A DNA stretch of 64,000 bases from Altibacter sp. (lineage in GTDB: Bacteria; Bacteroidota; Bacteroidia; Flavobacteriales; Flavobacteriaceae), in contig NZTP01000015.1 of assembly GCA_002696485.1 (NCBI GenBank), positions 1 through 64,000 of the forward strand. The letters run 5' to 3'. Below are positions 34,442 through 42,549 of the stretch, in pieces (the stretch's first letter is position 1; each line of letters starts with the position of its first letter). A model generated the notes under the pieces. It searched no databases. It was not told the DNA's origin and saw only the letters and a list, made by a program, of their open reading frames with translations. The position numbers were made by a program, and so were the translations under genes.

Positions 34442-34476
34442 CCTATTAGATCATTATAGTTCTAATAGGTTTTTTT
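34442..34476 (+). terminator. Riboswitch terminator
   Basis: CCTATTAGA (34442-34450) pairs with TCTAATAGG (34461-34469), followed by seven T. It lies between the TPP aptamer and the receptor gene and is the switch's off state. Confidence 0.9.
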
Positions 34477-34544
34477 ATGCGATACGATAATCAATAATAA
34501 CCAATAGAATAACGCCCCTTTTATTCGTACAAATCTATTTACGA

Positions 34545-36722
34545 ATGAAGAATTCTGCCTTTTTTTTAAGCTTTTTAATTATTTCCACTTCACTGTTGGC
34601 CCAGGAAGTAATTAGCGATACCACAAAAGTAGAACCACTGGAAGAAGTATTGGTTCGGGCGGTTCGTGTAAAAGCCGATTCGCCCATTACACACTCCAAT
34701 ATCGAAAAGGAGGGGCTGGAGCCTCGAAATCTGGGACAGGATATTCCTTATATGCTTAATTATTTACCTTCGGTGGTCACGACCAGTGATGCCGGAGCAG
34801 GAGTTGGCTATACGTACATTAGAGTACGAGGTAGTGATGCTTCCCGCATTAATGTCACGCTTAACGGCATCCCGTTTAATGATGCCGAAAGTCAAGGTAC
34901 TTTCTTTGTGAACCTACCTGATTTCACCTCCTCTGTACAAAGTTTACAGTTACAACGAGGGGTAGGAACTTCTACGAATGGTTCCGGTGCATTTGGAGCG
35001 AGTCTAAATGTGTTGACTGATGCTGTTTCTGAAACGGCCTTTGGTGAGATCGCCAATTCTTTTGGATCCTTCAATACCCGAAAACACACTGTAAAGTTCA
35101 GTACTGGAACACTCAACGACCACTTCGAGATCGCAGGGCGTCTTTCAACAATCAAATCGGACGGGTATATAGACCGTGCTCGATCTGACCTTAAATCCTA
35201 CTTTCTTCAGGCTGCTTTTACAGACCACAACACCCTTATTAAGGCCATTACCTTTGGAGGTCGCGAAGAGACTTATCAAGCCTGGTACGGTATTGACGCT
35301 GAAACATTAGAAAATGATCGTACGTATAATCCGGCAGGAATGTATACCGATAGCGATGGAACCATCCGATTCTATGACAATGAAGTAGACAATTATGCTC
35401 AGGATCATTTCCAAGTACTCTGGAACCAGCGCTTCAATAATCAATGGAGCAGTAATGTGGCGGTCAATTATACCTACGGAAGAGGTTACTTTGAACAATA
35501 CAAAGAAGATGAGGATTTTGCCTTTTACGATTTTGAACCCATTGCGGTAGGCGGTGATACTATTGCTTCGACCGACCTTATTCGTCGTCGTTGGCTGGAT
35601 AATGACTTCTATGCTGTTAATGCCAACGTCAATTATAAGGATGCCGCTTGGGACATAAGCACCGGGGCATTCTTTAGTTTGTATGACGGGGATCATTTCG
35701 GGGAAGTGATCTGGGCGCGGTATGCCAGTGAAAGTGAGATTCGGGATCGGTATTATTTTGGAGAAGGAGATAAAAATGAGTTTACTGTTTTTTCGAAAGC
35801 GACTTGGCGAATAAATGAGGCATGGAGCGTATTTGGGGATCTCCAAGGAAGATTTCTTAGGTACACTACTTCAGGGTTAACTTCAGAAAGAATTCCCTTA
35901 GAGATAGATGAGACCTATTCGTTTTTTAATCCGAAGGCCGGTGTTTCTCTGAAACTTTCAGAAGAACAGCAGCTATATGCCTCCTACGGAAGAGCCCATC
36001 GAGAACCCAGACGAAGTGATTTTGAACAAGGCATCTTCACAGCCGAAAAGCTAGACGACATCGAATTAGGATGGCGGTATGGAACAGAAAAAGTGGTGAT
36101 CAATAGCAATCTGTTTTATATGGACTATAAAGATCAATTGGTACTTACCGGTGCCTTGGACGACGTAGGAGCACCCATTAGAGCGACCAGCGGAAAAAGT
36201 TACCGACTTGGATTAGAGGTGGATGCTTCGATAACTCTTTCTGAAACACTGAGGTTACAACCCAATGTGGCGATTAGCACCAACAAGAATGTGGATTTTG
36301 TAACCTCCTTAAACGGAGAACTGGTGAACCTTGGCGATACAGAAATATCGTTTAGTCCGTCACTAATAGCAGCAAACCGAATGGCATATAAGCCCATGGA
36401 ATCGTTGGAGCTTGCCCTGCTTTCAAAATATGTGGGAGAGCAATTCATGGGCAATACAGAAAGTCCGGTCTCTAAGCTGGATGCGTATTTCGTAAACGAC
36501 CTAAACATAACCTATACCCTTACACAACTGCCTTGGGTACGCGAGGTTCTTTTTTCGGCATTATTGAACAATATTTTCAATACTGAATATGTATCGAATG
36601 GGTATTACTTTACCTTTGACGATGACTTTTCAGTTCCGGGAACAGTGACAACAGTAGAAGGAGCAGGCTATTATCCGCAAGCAAGGTTCAACTTTTTGGT
36701 GGGGGCTACGGTGAAATTCTAG
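34545..36722 (+). CDS. TonB-dependent outer-membrane receptor, thiamine-regulated
   Basis: A 725-residue outer-membrane transporter. A signal peptide ends LLAQ (about residue 20); a TonB-box-like EEVLVRAVRV follows, then a plug domain (about 45-160, with YIRVRGSDASRINVTLNGIPFNDAE) and a 22-strand barrel ending in the aromatic-type VGATVKF. The carboxypeptidase-like extra domain of SusC proteins is absent. The TPP riboswitch upstream points to thiamine or a precursor as substrate. It ends three bases into the convergent gene. Confidence 0.93.
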   Translation: MKNSAFFLSFLIISTSLLAQEVISDTTKVEPLEEVLVRAVRVKADSPITHSNIEKEGLEPRNLGQDIPYMLNYLPSVVTTSDAGAGVGYTYIRVRGSDASRINVTLNGIPFNDAESQGTFFVNLPDFTSSVQSLQLQRGVGTSTNGSGAFGASLNVLTDAVSETAFGEIANSFGSFNTRKHTVKFSTGTLNDHFEIAGRLSTIKSDGYIDRARSDLKSYFLQAAFTDHNTLIKAITFGGREETYQAWYGIDAETLENDRTYNPAGMYTDSDGTIRFYDNEVDNYAQDHFQVLWNQRFNNQWSSNVAVNYTYGRGYFEQYKEDEDFAFYDFEPIAVGGDTIASTDLIRRRWLDNDFYAVNANVNYKDAAWDISTGAFFSLYDGDHFGEVIWARYASESEIRDRYYFGEGDKNEFTVFSKATWRINEAWSVFGDLQGRFLRYTTSGLTSERIPLEIDETYSFFNPKAGVSLKLSEEQQLYASYGRAHREPRRSDFEQGIFTAEKLDDIELGWRYGTEKVVINSNLFYMDYKDQLVLTGALDDVGAPIRATSGKSYRLGLEVDASITLSETLRLQPNVAISTNKNVDFVTSLNGELVNLGDTEISFSPSLIAANRMAYKPMESLELALLSKYVGEQFMGNTESPVSKLDAYFVNDLNITYTLTQLPWVREVLFSALLNNIFNTEYVSNGYYFTFDDDFSVPGTVTTVEGAGYYPQARFNFLVGATVKF

Positions 36723-37150
36723 TTTGAGATCAATATATTATTTCCGGAACGCTGGGCCAAATATTGTTGCATGGGATAAAGATTCTCGTTGCTTTGGTGT
36801 TGTCCCGTGACAATATCGTAGCTATTATCGTCTGCACATTGGCAGGTAGCGATAATCCCTTCTAAAGTCATTCGTGAACAAGAATTGGGAGTGTGATTAG
36901 GATCGCTTAGGTCGAAGGCGGTATACAGCTCATTGTTAACATTATACACCACGATCCCTTTAACCCCTTGTTGATTGATCACTACGCTATTTCCCGGAAA
37001 TCGCAACGGATTGTATTCGGGAAGATTTAGGTTGAGATTCAGGTTCACTAAAGGATCGATGAGATAAGGGTTGTCGTCATCAACACCTTCATCTTTTTTG
37101 CAAGAGGTGAAAATGAGTAGAAAACTTGCAATAAAAAGTAAGGATCTCAT
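36719..37150 (-). CDS. Small lipoprotein of unknown function
   Basis: A 143-residue lipoprotein (MRSLLFIASFLLIFTSC, lipobox at residue 17). The mature part contains an NPYLIDPLVNLNLNLNLPEYNPL stretch, split here, and a late cysteine set C-x-R-M ... C-x-C (SCSRMTLEGII, TCQCADDN) followed by YDIVTGQH. The shape recalls a Rieske-like beta fold, but the two histidines needed for a Rieske cluster are missing, so I do not call a metal centre. It lies between the TonB receptor and greA. Confidence 0.6.
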   Translation of the reverse strand: MRSLLFIASFLLIFTSCKKDEGVDDDNPYLIDPLVNLNLNLNLPEYNPLRFPGNSVVINQQGVKGIVVYNVNNELYTAFDLSDPNHTPNSCSRMTLEGIIATCQCADDNSYDIVTGQHQSNENLYPMQQYLAQRSGNNILISN

Positions 37151-37206
37151 AGCTTAAAAATTGTGGGTACGAAGGTACAATAAAACGGCGAAAATTAAAT
37201 TTTTAG

Positions 37207-37214
37207 TATATTTG
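37207..37214 (+). promoter_or_regulatory. greA promoter, -7 box
   Basis: TATATTTG fits TAnnTTTG. No TTG lies at -33. The predicted transcript start (about 37218-37221) is immediately followed by a terminator hairpin. Confidence 0.5.
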
Positions 37215-37221
37215 TAGAACC

Positions 37222-37247
37222 AATCCCGTCTTGTATGGGATTTTTTT
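37222..37247 (+). terminator. Promoter-proximal terminator in the greA leader
   Basis: AATCCCGT (37222-37229) pairs with ATGGGATT (37235-37242; one G-U pair) around CTTGT, then five more T. It lies within about 10 bases of the -7 box and 90 bases before greA, so it could attenuate greA or release a tiny RNA. It could instead end readthrough from the TonB receptor. Confidence 0.65.
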
Positions 37248-37336
37248 AATTCCCTATCCTGACTGATGTCGAAAAGCTTTAAAGCGGAAGGAATAGTATT
37301 GTAATTCGAGATTGGTGCTATACAAACGATGAAGTT

Positions 37337-37813
37337 ATGAGTAAAGTATCTTATTATACTGCCGAAGGATTAAAAAAACTACGAGACGAACTGGATCAGC
37401 TTCGTGATGTAGAACGCCCCAAAGCGTCGCAGGCCATTGCCGAAGCGCGTGATAAAGGAGACCTAAGTGAGAACGCCGAATACGATGCCGCAAAAGAAGC
37501 GCAAGGAATGCTTGAGATGCGTATTTCAAAGTTGGAAGAAACGGTGGCCAATGCCCGTTTAATCGATGAATCCCAGCTGGATACCAGTAAGGTTTTGGTG
37601 CATTCTAAGGTAAAGATAAAGAACCAGAACAACGGCATGGAGATGCAATACAAATTGGTGGCCCAAAGTGAGGCAGATCTCAAGAGCGGAAAGATCTCTG
37701 TAGATTCTCCTATTGGAAAAGGTTTGCTGGGAAAAAAAGTGGGTGAAGTGGCCGAGATCCAAGTTCCAAATGGTGTAATGAAGTTTGAGATTCTGGAAAT
37801 TTCAAGAGACTAA
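37337..37813 (+). CDS. greA: Transcription elongation factor GreA
   Basis: Rescues backtracked RNA polymerase by stimulating transcript cleavage. The 158-residue protein has the coiled-coil N-terminal domain with the acidic tip ARDKGDLSENAEYDAAKEAQG split over residues 37-57, and the C-terminal FKBP-like domain with SPIGKGLLGKKVGE. A promoter and an intrinsic terminator lie in its leader. The HIT gene starts one base after its stop. Confidence 0.97.
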   Translation: MSKVSYYTAEGLKKLRDELDQLRDVERPKASQAIAEARDKGDLSENAEYDAAKEAQGMLEMRISKLEETVANARLIDESQLDTSKVLVHSKVKIKNQNNGMEMQYKLVAQSEADLKSGKISVDSPIGKGLLGKKVGEVAEIQVPNGVMKFEILEISRD

Positions 37814-37814
37814 G

Positions 37815-38207
37815 ATGGCAACGATATTCACAAAAATTATCGAAGGCGAAATTCCTGCTTACAAAGTGGCAGAGGATGATAATTTTATTGCCTTTCTCGA
37901 TATCAACCCGAATGCACCGGGACATACCCTATGTGTTCCTAAGGAGGAAGTAAATAAGATTTTCGATCTGGGAGAGCACATGTACTTACAACTCATGCAA
38001 TTTTCACGAAAAGTAGCCATCGCGCTTGAAAAGTCGGTTTCTTGCAAACGGGTAGGAATGGCGGTCATAGGTCTTGAGGTTCCTCACGTACATGTACATC
38101 TTATTCCAATCAACGAAATGAAGGATATGACCTTTGGGCATAAAGTCTCCATGACCCCTGAAGAGTTTGAAGCTTTGGCAGAAAAAATTAATAACAACCT
38201 TGCTTAG
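37815..38207 (+). CDS. HIT family hydrolase
   Basis: A 130-residue nucleotide-binding hydrolase. I start it at ATG 37815 (MATIFTKIIEGEIPAYKVAED, the usual HIT N-terminus), not at the start 30 bases earlier inside greA. The histidine triad HVHVHLIP is near residue 97. Members split AMP or other groups from nucleotides such as adenosine phosphoramidates. It is translationally coupled to greA and overlaps the convergent zinc-ribbon gene by four bases. Confidence 0.93.
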   Translation: MATIFTKIIEGEIPAYKVAEDDNFIAFLDINPNAPGHTLCVPKEEVNKIFDLGEHMYLQLMQFSRKVAIALEKSVSCKRVGMAVIGLEVPHVHVHLIPINEMKDMTFGHKVSMTPEEFEALAEKINNNLA

Positions 38208-38545
38208 CGGATAAGAAAGTAGACCACAGCAGCTACGAGTACTATTCCAACCAATAGAAAGATATACGCCAGCGACGTGAGATGAGTCCCTGTAGTATGG
38301 GGAACCACCAACTTTTGGTGATATTCATATACCCGTTCAATATCATCATTCCAACGAACGGGGTAGACATTGGTGTTGCAGGTGTGACAAAACAGGGATT
38401 CTGTAATCGTTTTATCTGCTTTATGATACCATTTTGTTTCGGTAATCTCTTGGCTGAATGTAAATTCCAGACCATTCGTGGCGAAGCATTCAGGGCAATT
38501 GTTTGCGATCTTAGCCGTATGTAGTACGTGTGTAGTCTTCTTCAT
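38204..38545 (-). CDS. Zinc-ribbon, tail-anchored membrane protein
   Basis: A 113-residue protein with two CxxC pairs, NCPECFATNG near residue 17 and FCHTCNTNVYP near residue 53, which should form a zinc ribbon, and one C-terminal membrane segment (about residues 90-112, SLAYIFLLVGIVLVAAVVYF). It begins one base after the histidine kinase gene on the same strand, so they are probably one operon. Function unknown. Confidence 0.7.
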   Translation of the reverse strand: MKKTTHVLHTAKIANNCPECFATNGLEFTFSQEITETKWYHKADKTITESLFCHTCNTNVYPVRWNDDIERVYEYHQKLVVPHTTGTHLTSLAYIFLLVGIVLVAAVVYFLIR

Positions 38546-38546
38546 A

Positions 38547-39707
38547 TTAGGAATACAAGCGTAATGAGATTTCCATGGTGGTCCCTACGCCGGGGGTACT
38601 TTTTAGAACGCGTATTCGTCCGTTATGGTATTCTTCAATAATACGTTTTACCAAAGAGAGACCCAATCCCCAACCCCTTTTTTTGGTTGTAAAACCGGGT
38701 TGGAAGATCTTGGAGTAATGTTTTTTCGGAATTCCTTTGCCGGTGTCACTTACCCGAACTAACGCATATTTCGATCCGCTTTCAATAGTGATGTGAATTG
38801 TCCCTTTCCCTTTCATGGCATCGATCGCATTCTTTACAAGATTTTCAATGGTCCAGCTAAACAACTGTGGATTCAATTGCACCCATACCGGTTCATCCAA
38901 TACTTCCAATTCAAAATGGATTAGTTTAGAGCTTCGTCTTTTTAAATAGTCGAACGAAGTACGGGTTTCGGCTACCAGATCCTTCCGCTCTAATTTCGGG
39001 ATGGAACCTATTTTAGAGAATCGTTCGGTAATGGTTCGAAGTCGGTCGATATCTTTCTCGATTTCCACTACATAGTCCGGATTCACTTGCTCCGATTTCA
39101 AGATCTCGGTCCAACCTACTAAGGATGAAAGCGGGGTTCCGATTTGGTGTGCTGTTTCTTTCGCCATTCCGGCCCAAAGTTTATTTTGCTCTGCAGATCG
39201 TGAAGTTTGGTAGAAGAAGTATACCGCCACGAAAAACAGAACGATGATAAGAATAAGAACAGCAGGATAGTATTTTAATTTATTGATGAGGGGAGAGTTG
39301 CCGTAATAGATGGTTTGTAGTAGTTCTCCTTTATAAGTTACTTCTAAGGGCTTATATTCGGAAGCAAATTGCTCGGTCAGTTTTTTGCGGTGTGCCCTAA
39401 GCTTGGCCGAGTCCATGTCCTTTTCAACAATATTTCGAACATTGTAAGAGTCTTCTCTATGTGTATATACGATCATGGGAGTAGTCGAATTGCTTTGTAC
39501 TACTTCCAATACAATCTTATTGATCTCACCGCTGCCCAAGTCACTGGTCTGAAGCTCTTCTTGCGCCGAAGCCCAAATCTGCATCTTTCCGCGTTCGCTT
39601 TCTTTTAACTGATTAAAAAAGGCATAGGTATTCCAAAGGATGAGCGTGATGATAAAGACAGAGACAAGAATAAAAAACCAACGAGTAAAGGCAGTTGTAT
39701 TTAGCAT
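38547..39707 (-). CDS. Sensor histidine kinase, no partner regulator nearby
   Basis: A 386-residue inner-membrane kinase. Two membrane segments (about residues 8-28 and 145-168) flank a periplasmic sensor domain of about 115 residues. The phosphate-accepting histidine is in AKETAHQIGTPLSSL; the ATPase domain shows N-box NLVKNAIDAM, G1 DTGKGIP and G2 GWGLGLSLVKRI. No response-regulator gene is next to it; the zinc-ribbon membrane protein gene follows by one base. The signal is unknown. Confidence 0.93.
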   Translation of the reverse strand: MLNTTAFTRWFFILVSVFIITLILWNTYAFFNQLKESERGKMQIWASAQEELQTSDLGSGEINKIVLEVVQSNSTTPMIVYTHREDSYNVRNIVEKDMDSAKLRAHRKKLTEQFASEYKPLEVTYKGELLQTIYYGNSPLINKLKYYPAVLILIIVLFFVAVYFFYQTSRSAEQNKLWAGMAKETAHQIGTPLSSLVGWTEILKSEQVNPDYVVEIEKDIDRLRTITERFSKIGSIPKLERKDLVAETRTSFDYLKRRSSKLIHFELEVLDEPVWVQLNPQLFSWTIENLVKNAIDAMKGKGTIHITIESGSKYALVRVSDTGKGIPKKHYSKIFQPGFTTKKRGWGLGLSLVKRIIEEYHNGRIRVLKSTPGVGTTMEISLRLYS

Positions 39708-39795
39708 AGAGCGTATGTGCTATTAAGTTTTAAATATAAAGCAAATATGTTAATATTATTGTGTGATCAAATTTTTACAAGCTAGTTACTTTGGG

Positions 39796-39803
39796 TACAT
39801 TTG
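39796..39803 (+). promoter_or_regulatory. Putative flavin reductase promoter, -7 box
   Basis: TACATTTG fits TAnnTTTG and ends six bases before ATG 39810, implying a leader of zero to three bases. No TTG at -33. Confidence 0.45.
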
Positions 39804-39809
39804 CAGGCA

Positions 39810-40640
39810 ATGATATCTATTAATCCACAAGACATTAGCACCGGGAGCTTGCACGGGTATTTGCTGGGTGCGGTGGCACCTCGACCTATTTGTTTTGCGA
39901 GTACCGTGGACCAGGAAGGAAATGTAAATCTTTCACCTTACAGTTTTTTTAATGTCTTTAGCGCGAATCCGCCGATACTGATTTTCTCTCCTGCACGTCG
40001 TGTGCGGGACAATACCACCAAACATACATTGGAAAATGTACTGGAAACCAGAGAAGTGGTCATCAACATCGTTTCGTATGAGATGGTGCAACAAATGTCC
40101 TTATCATCTACAGAGTATCCCAAGGGGGTGAACGAATTTATAAAAGCAGGTTTTTCTGAACTACCTTCGGAAGTGGTTAAAGCACCTCGTGTCGCTGAAG
40201 CACCTGTACAAATGGAGTGCAACGTACTGGATGTGGTAGCCTTGGGAACGGATGGCGGAGCCGGGAATCTTGTGATTTGTCAAGTAGTGAAACTGCACAT
40301 CAAAGAAGAGATTCTCGATGAGGGTGGAAAGATCGATCCTAGAAAGATCGACACCGTAGCGCGCTTGGGCGGTAATTGGTACAGCAGGGCAAAGGAAGGT
40401 CTTTTTGAGGTTCCGAAGCCGCTTACTACTATGGGCATAGGCGTGGATGCCTTGCCTCTGGCCATTCGGAACAGTACGATATTAACTGGAAATGACTTGG
40501 GAATGTTAGCCAATGTGGAATCCTTGCCGGAAGGAGCGGAACGTTTCGTGAATACTTCGGAAGAAGTACACAGAAAAGCACAAACATTCTTGTGCAACGG
40601 AGCTATTTCTGAAGCCTGGGAGGTTTTGGTATCGCAATAG
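39810..40640 (+). CDS. Flavin reductase-like FMN-binding protein
   Basis: A 276-residue protein with a split-barrel FMN-binding domain (residues 10-200: LLGAVAPRPICFASTVD, NLSPYSFFNVFSANPP, split over residues 33-48) of the flavin reductase/FlaRed type, plus a C-terminal extension of about 80 residues. I choose ATG 39810 over TTG 39801 because the TTG lies inside the -7 box. Such proteins reduce or bind FMN for partner oxygenases; the partner here is unknown. Confidence 0.85.
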   Translation: MISINPQDISTGSLHGYLLGAVAPRPICFASTVDQEGNVNLSPYSFFNVFSANPPILIFSPARRVRDNTTKHTLENVLETREVVINIVSYEMVQQMSLSSTEYPKGVNEFIKAGFSELPSEVVKAPRVAEAPVQMECNVLDVVALGTDGGAGNLVICQVVKLHIKEEILDEGGKIDPRKIDTVARLGGNWYSRAKEGLFEVPKPLTTMGIGVDALPLAIRNSTILTGNDLGMLANVESLPEGAERFVNTSEEVHRKAQTFLCNGAISEAWEVLVSQ

Positions 40641-40696
40641 TAATGATTCAGATTAAAAAAGTAATATAAGTAACTAGTAATATAAAGTAAAGCATC

Positions 40697-41071
40697 ATGG
40701 AAGTACAAGGAAAGATTAAAATGATAGATGATACAAAAACCTATGGAAACAATGGGTTTAGAAAGCGAGAGCTAGTGATCACCACCGAAGAACAATATCC
40801 ACAACACATCATGATCGAATTTGTTCAAGACAAGACCGATCTTTTAAATAATTTTCAAGTAGGGCAAAACGTAAAAGTGAGTATTAATCTTAGAGGTAGG
40901 GAATGGACCAACCCTCAAGGGGAGGTAAAATACTTCAATTCCATTCAAGGATGGCGTGTTGAGGCAATGGACGGAGCAGCCGGAAGCAATATGCCACCGA
41001 TGCCTCCGGTAGATGCCTTTGAGCCGGCCAACGAACTCAATGAAGAAGATCACGACGATCTGCCCTTTTAA
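40697..41071 (+). CDS. DUF3127 protein with SSB-like acidic tip
   Basis: A 124-residue protein of the Bacteroidota family DUF3127. Residues 1-95 look like an OB fold (MEVQGKIKMIDDTKTYG; VKVSINLRGREWTNPQG), then a short proline-methionine linker and an acidic end EEDHDDLPF. That tip is almost the same as the SSB tip in this window (EEDDDLPF), which recruits replication and repair proteins. A role on single-stranded DNA or RNA is therefore inferred. A terminator follows. Confidence 0.82.
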   Translation: MEVQGKIKMIDDTKTYGNNGFRKRELVITTEEQYPQHIMIEFVQDKTDLLNNFQVGQNVKVSINLRGREWTNPQGEVKYFNSIQGWRVEAMDGAAGSNMPPMPPVDAFEPANELNEEDHDDLPF

Positions 41072-41096
41072 ATAGTACAAAATTTAACATATGCAT

Positions 41097-41119
41097 CCCG
41101 CCTTTTGGCGGGTTCTTTT
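41097..41119 (+). terminator. Terminator after the DUF3127 gene
   Basis: CCCGCC (41097-41102) pairs with GGCGGG (41107-41112) around TTTT, followed by TTCTTTTT. Confidence 0.85.
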
Positions 41120-41145
41120 TATAATTCCGTAATGTTTTTGCAGGA

Positions 41146-42522
41146 ATGAAACTCACTAGATTCATAGAAGTCCTTTTTAGCAAGTTTTTGCCTTCTCCGT
41201 TTTCTATTGCCATCCTGTTAACAGTTGTAACCATGCTATTGGCTTTCTTCTTTACGGAAGCACCTGCGAGTGAATCTCACGCCCTTGCTATCCTATCTTA
41301 TTGGGAAGCCGGAATCTGGAACGAATCGTTGTTGGTTTTTGCATATCAAATGTTGCTCATTTTGGTTTTAGGGCACATACTTGTCCTTAGTAAACCAATG
41401 AATTTCCTTATCGCGGCACTTACAGACAGGGTGAATAGTACGTCCTCTGCGGTAGTCTTAGTGTGTGTGGCCACCATGTTAGTGTCTTTTTTTAACTGGG
41501 GTCTGGGCCTGATCTTTGGAGCTATCATGGCACGAAAAGTGGCAGAAGCAGCGCAAATAAGGGGGTTTCAGATCAATTATCCTTTGGTTGGCGCTTCAGG
41601 CTATGTGGGTTTGATGATCTGGCACGGGGGGATGAGCGGTTCGGCTCCCTTAAAGGTCGCCGAAAGTGGACATCTCGCCAGTCTTATGAACGGGGTTGGC
41701 GACGCAGCATTTATAAGTGTTTTGCCGGACTCCATTTCTTTTAGTGAAACTATTTTTAGCAGTTCCAATTTACTGTTGTTCGGGGTCCTTCTGTTTATAC
41801 TGCCCGGATTTCTCTATCTTATAGGGAAACGGGTAAGAACACATGCTACCAATCTCCCAATTTATTCTGAAACCATACATAATATCCAAGAGATCGATGC
41901 TTCCAACCGTATCGACAGGTCCAAATATGTTGGCGTTGCATTTGGATTGCTAGTGCTCATGGCCTTAGGTTATCAATATTACTCTCAAATAATCTCTTTT
42001 GCGATCACCCCAAACCTTCTTAATTTTTTTATGTTTGGACTCGCATTGATAATGCATGGCAGTATTTCGAATTTTCTGAATGCTCTTGAAGAGGCTATAC
42101 GCGGGGCGTCTGGTATCTTGATCCAATTTCCCTTGTATTTTGGTATCATGGGAATTATGCGGGAAAGCGGTATGGTCATTGAAATAGCCGACTTCTTTGT
42201 TTCTATCGCTACTAGTACAACATTGCCTATTTTTACGTTTTTTAGTGCCGGATTGGTCAATATATTTGTACCAAGTGGGGGAGGACAGTGGGCCGTTCAA
42301 GGGCCCATTGTAATTGAATCTGCGTTGCGACTTGGTGTGCCTTTACCAAAGGCCATTATGGCATTAGCTTATGGAGATCAAATCACCAACATGTTACAGC
42401 CGTTTTGGGCCTTACCATTATTGGGCATCACCAAGTTAAAGGCAAGGGAAATCCTTCCATTCACGTTATTATTAATGATTGTTGGGTGTGTTGTGTTTCT
42501 TCTGGGGCTATGGTTGCTGTAA
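41146..42522 (+). CDS. Short-chain fatty acid transporter, AtoE type
   Basis: A 458-residue inner-membrane carrier with about ten hydrophobic segments (first at residues 19-36). Family motifs include FNWGLGLIFGAIMARKVAE, GASGYVGLMIWHGGMSGSAPL (split over residues 145-165), VPSGGGQWAVQGP and GDQITNMLQPFWALPLLGI, typical of the AtoE/TIGR00366 group. The likely substrate is a short-chain fatty acid, by family only. Confidence 0.87.
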   Translation: MKLTRFIEVLFSKFLPSPFSIAILLTVVTMLLAFFFTEAPASESHALAILSYWEAGIWNESLLVFAYQMLLILVLGHILVLSKPMNFLIAALTDRVNSTSSAVVLVCVATMLVSFFNWGLGLIFGAIMARKVAEAAQIRGFQINYPLVGASGYVGLMIWHGGMSGSAPLKVAESGHLASLMNGVGDAAFISVLPDSISFSETIFSSSNLLLFGVLLFILPGFLYLIGKRVRTHATNLPIYSETIHNIQEIDASNRIDRSKYVGVAFGLLVLMALGYQYYSQIISFAITPNLLNFFMFGLALIMHGSISNFLNALEEAIRGASGILIQFPLYFGIMGIMRESGMVIEIADFFVSIATSTTLPIFTFFSAGLVNIFVPSGGGQWAVQGPIVIESALRLGVPLPKAIMALAYGDQITNMLQPFWALPLLGITKLKAREILPFTLLLMIVGCVVFLLGLWLL

Positions 42523-42524
42523 AA

Positions 42525-42549
42525 AGAAAAACCTCGCAGTTGCGAGGTT
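42525..42549 (-). terminator. Hairpin after the AtoE-type gene, T-run only on the minus strand
   Basis: AACCTCGC (42530-42537) pairs with GCGAGGTT (42542-42549) around AGTT. The flanking A-rich stretch (42521-42530) gives a T-run only for minus-strand transcription, yet no minus-strand gene is here; on the plus strand the stem lacks a T-run. Confidence 0.4.
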
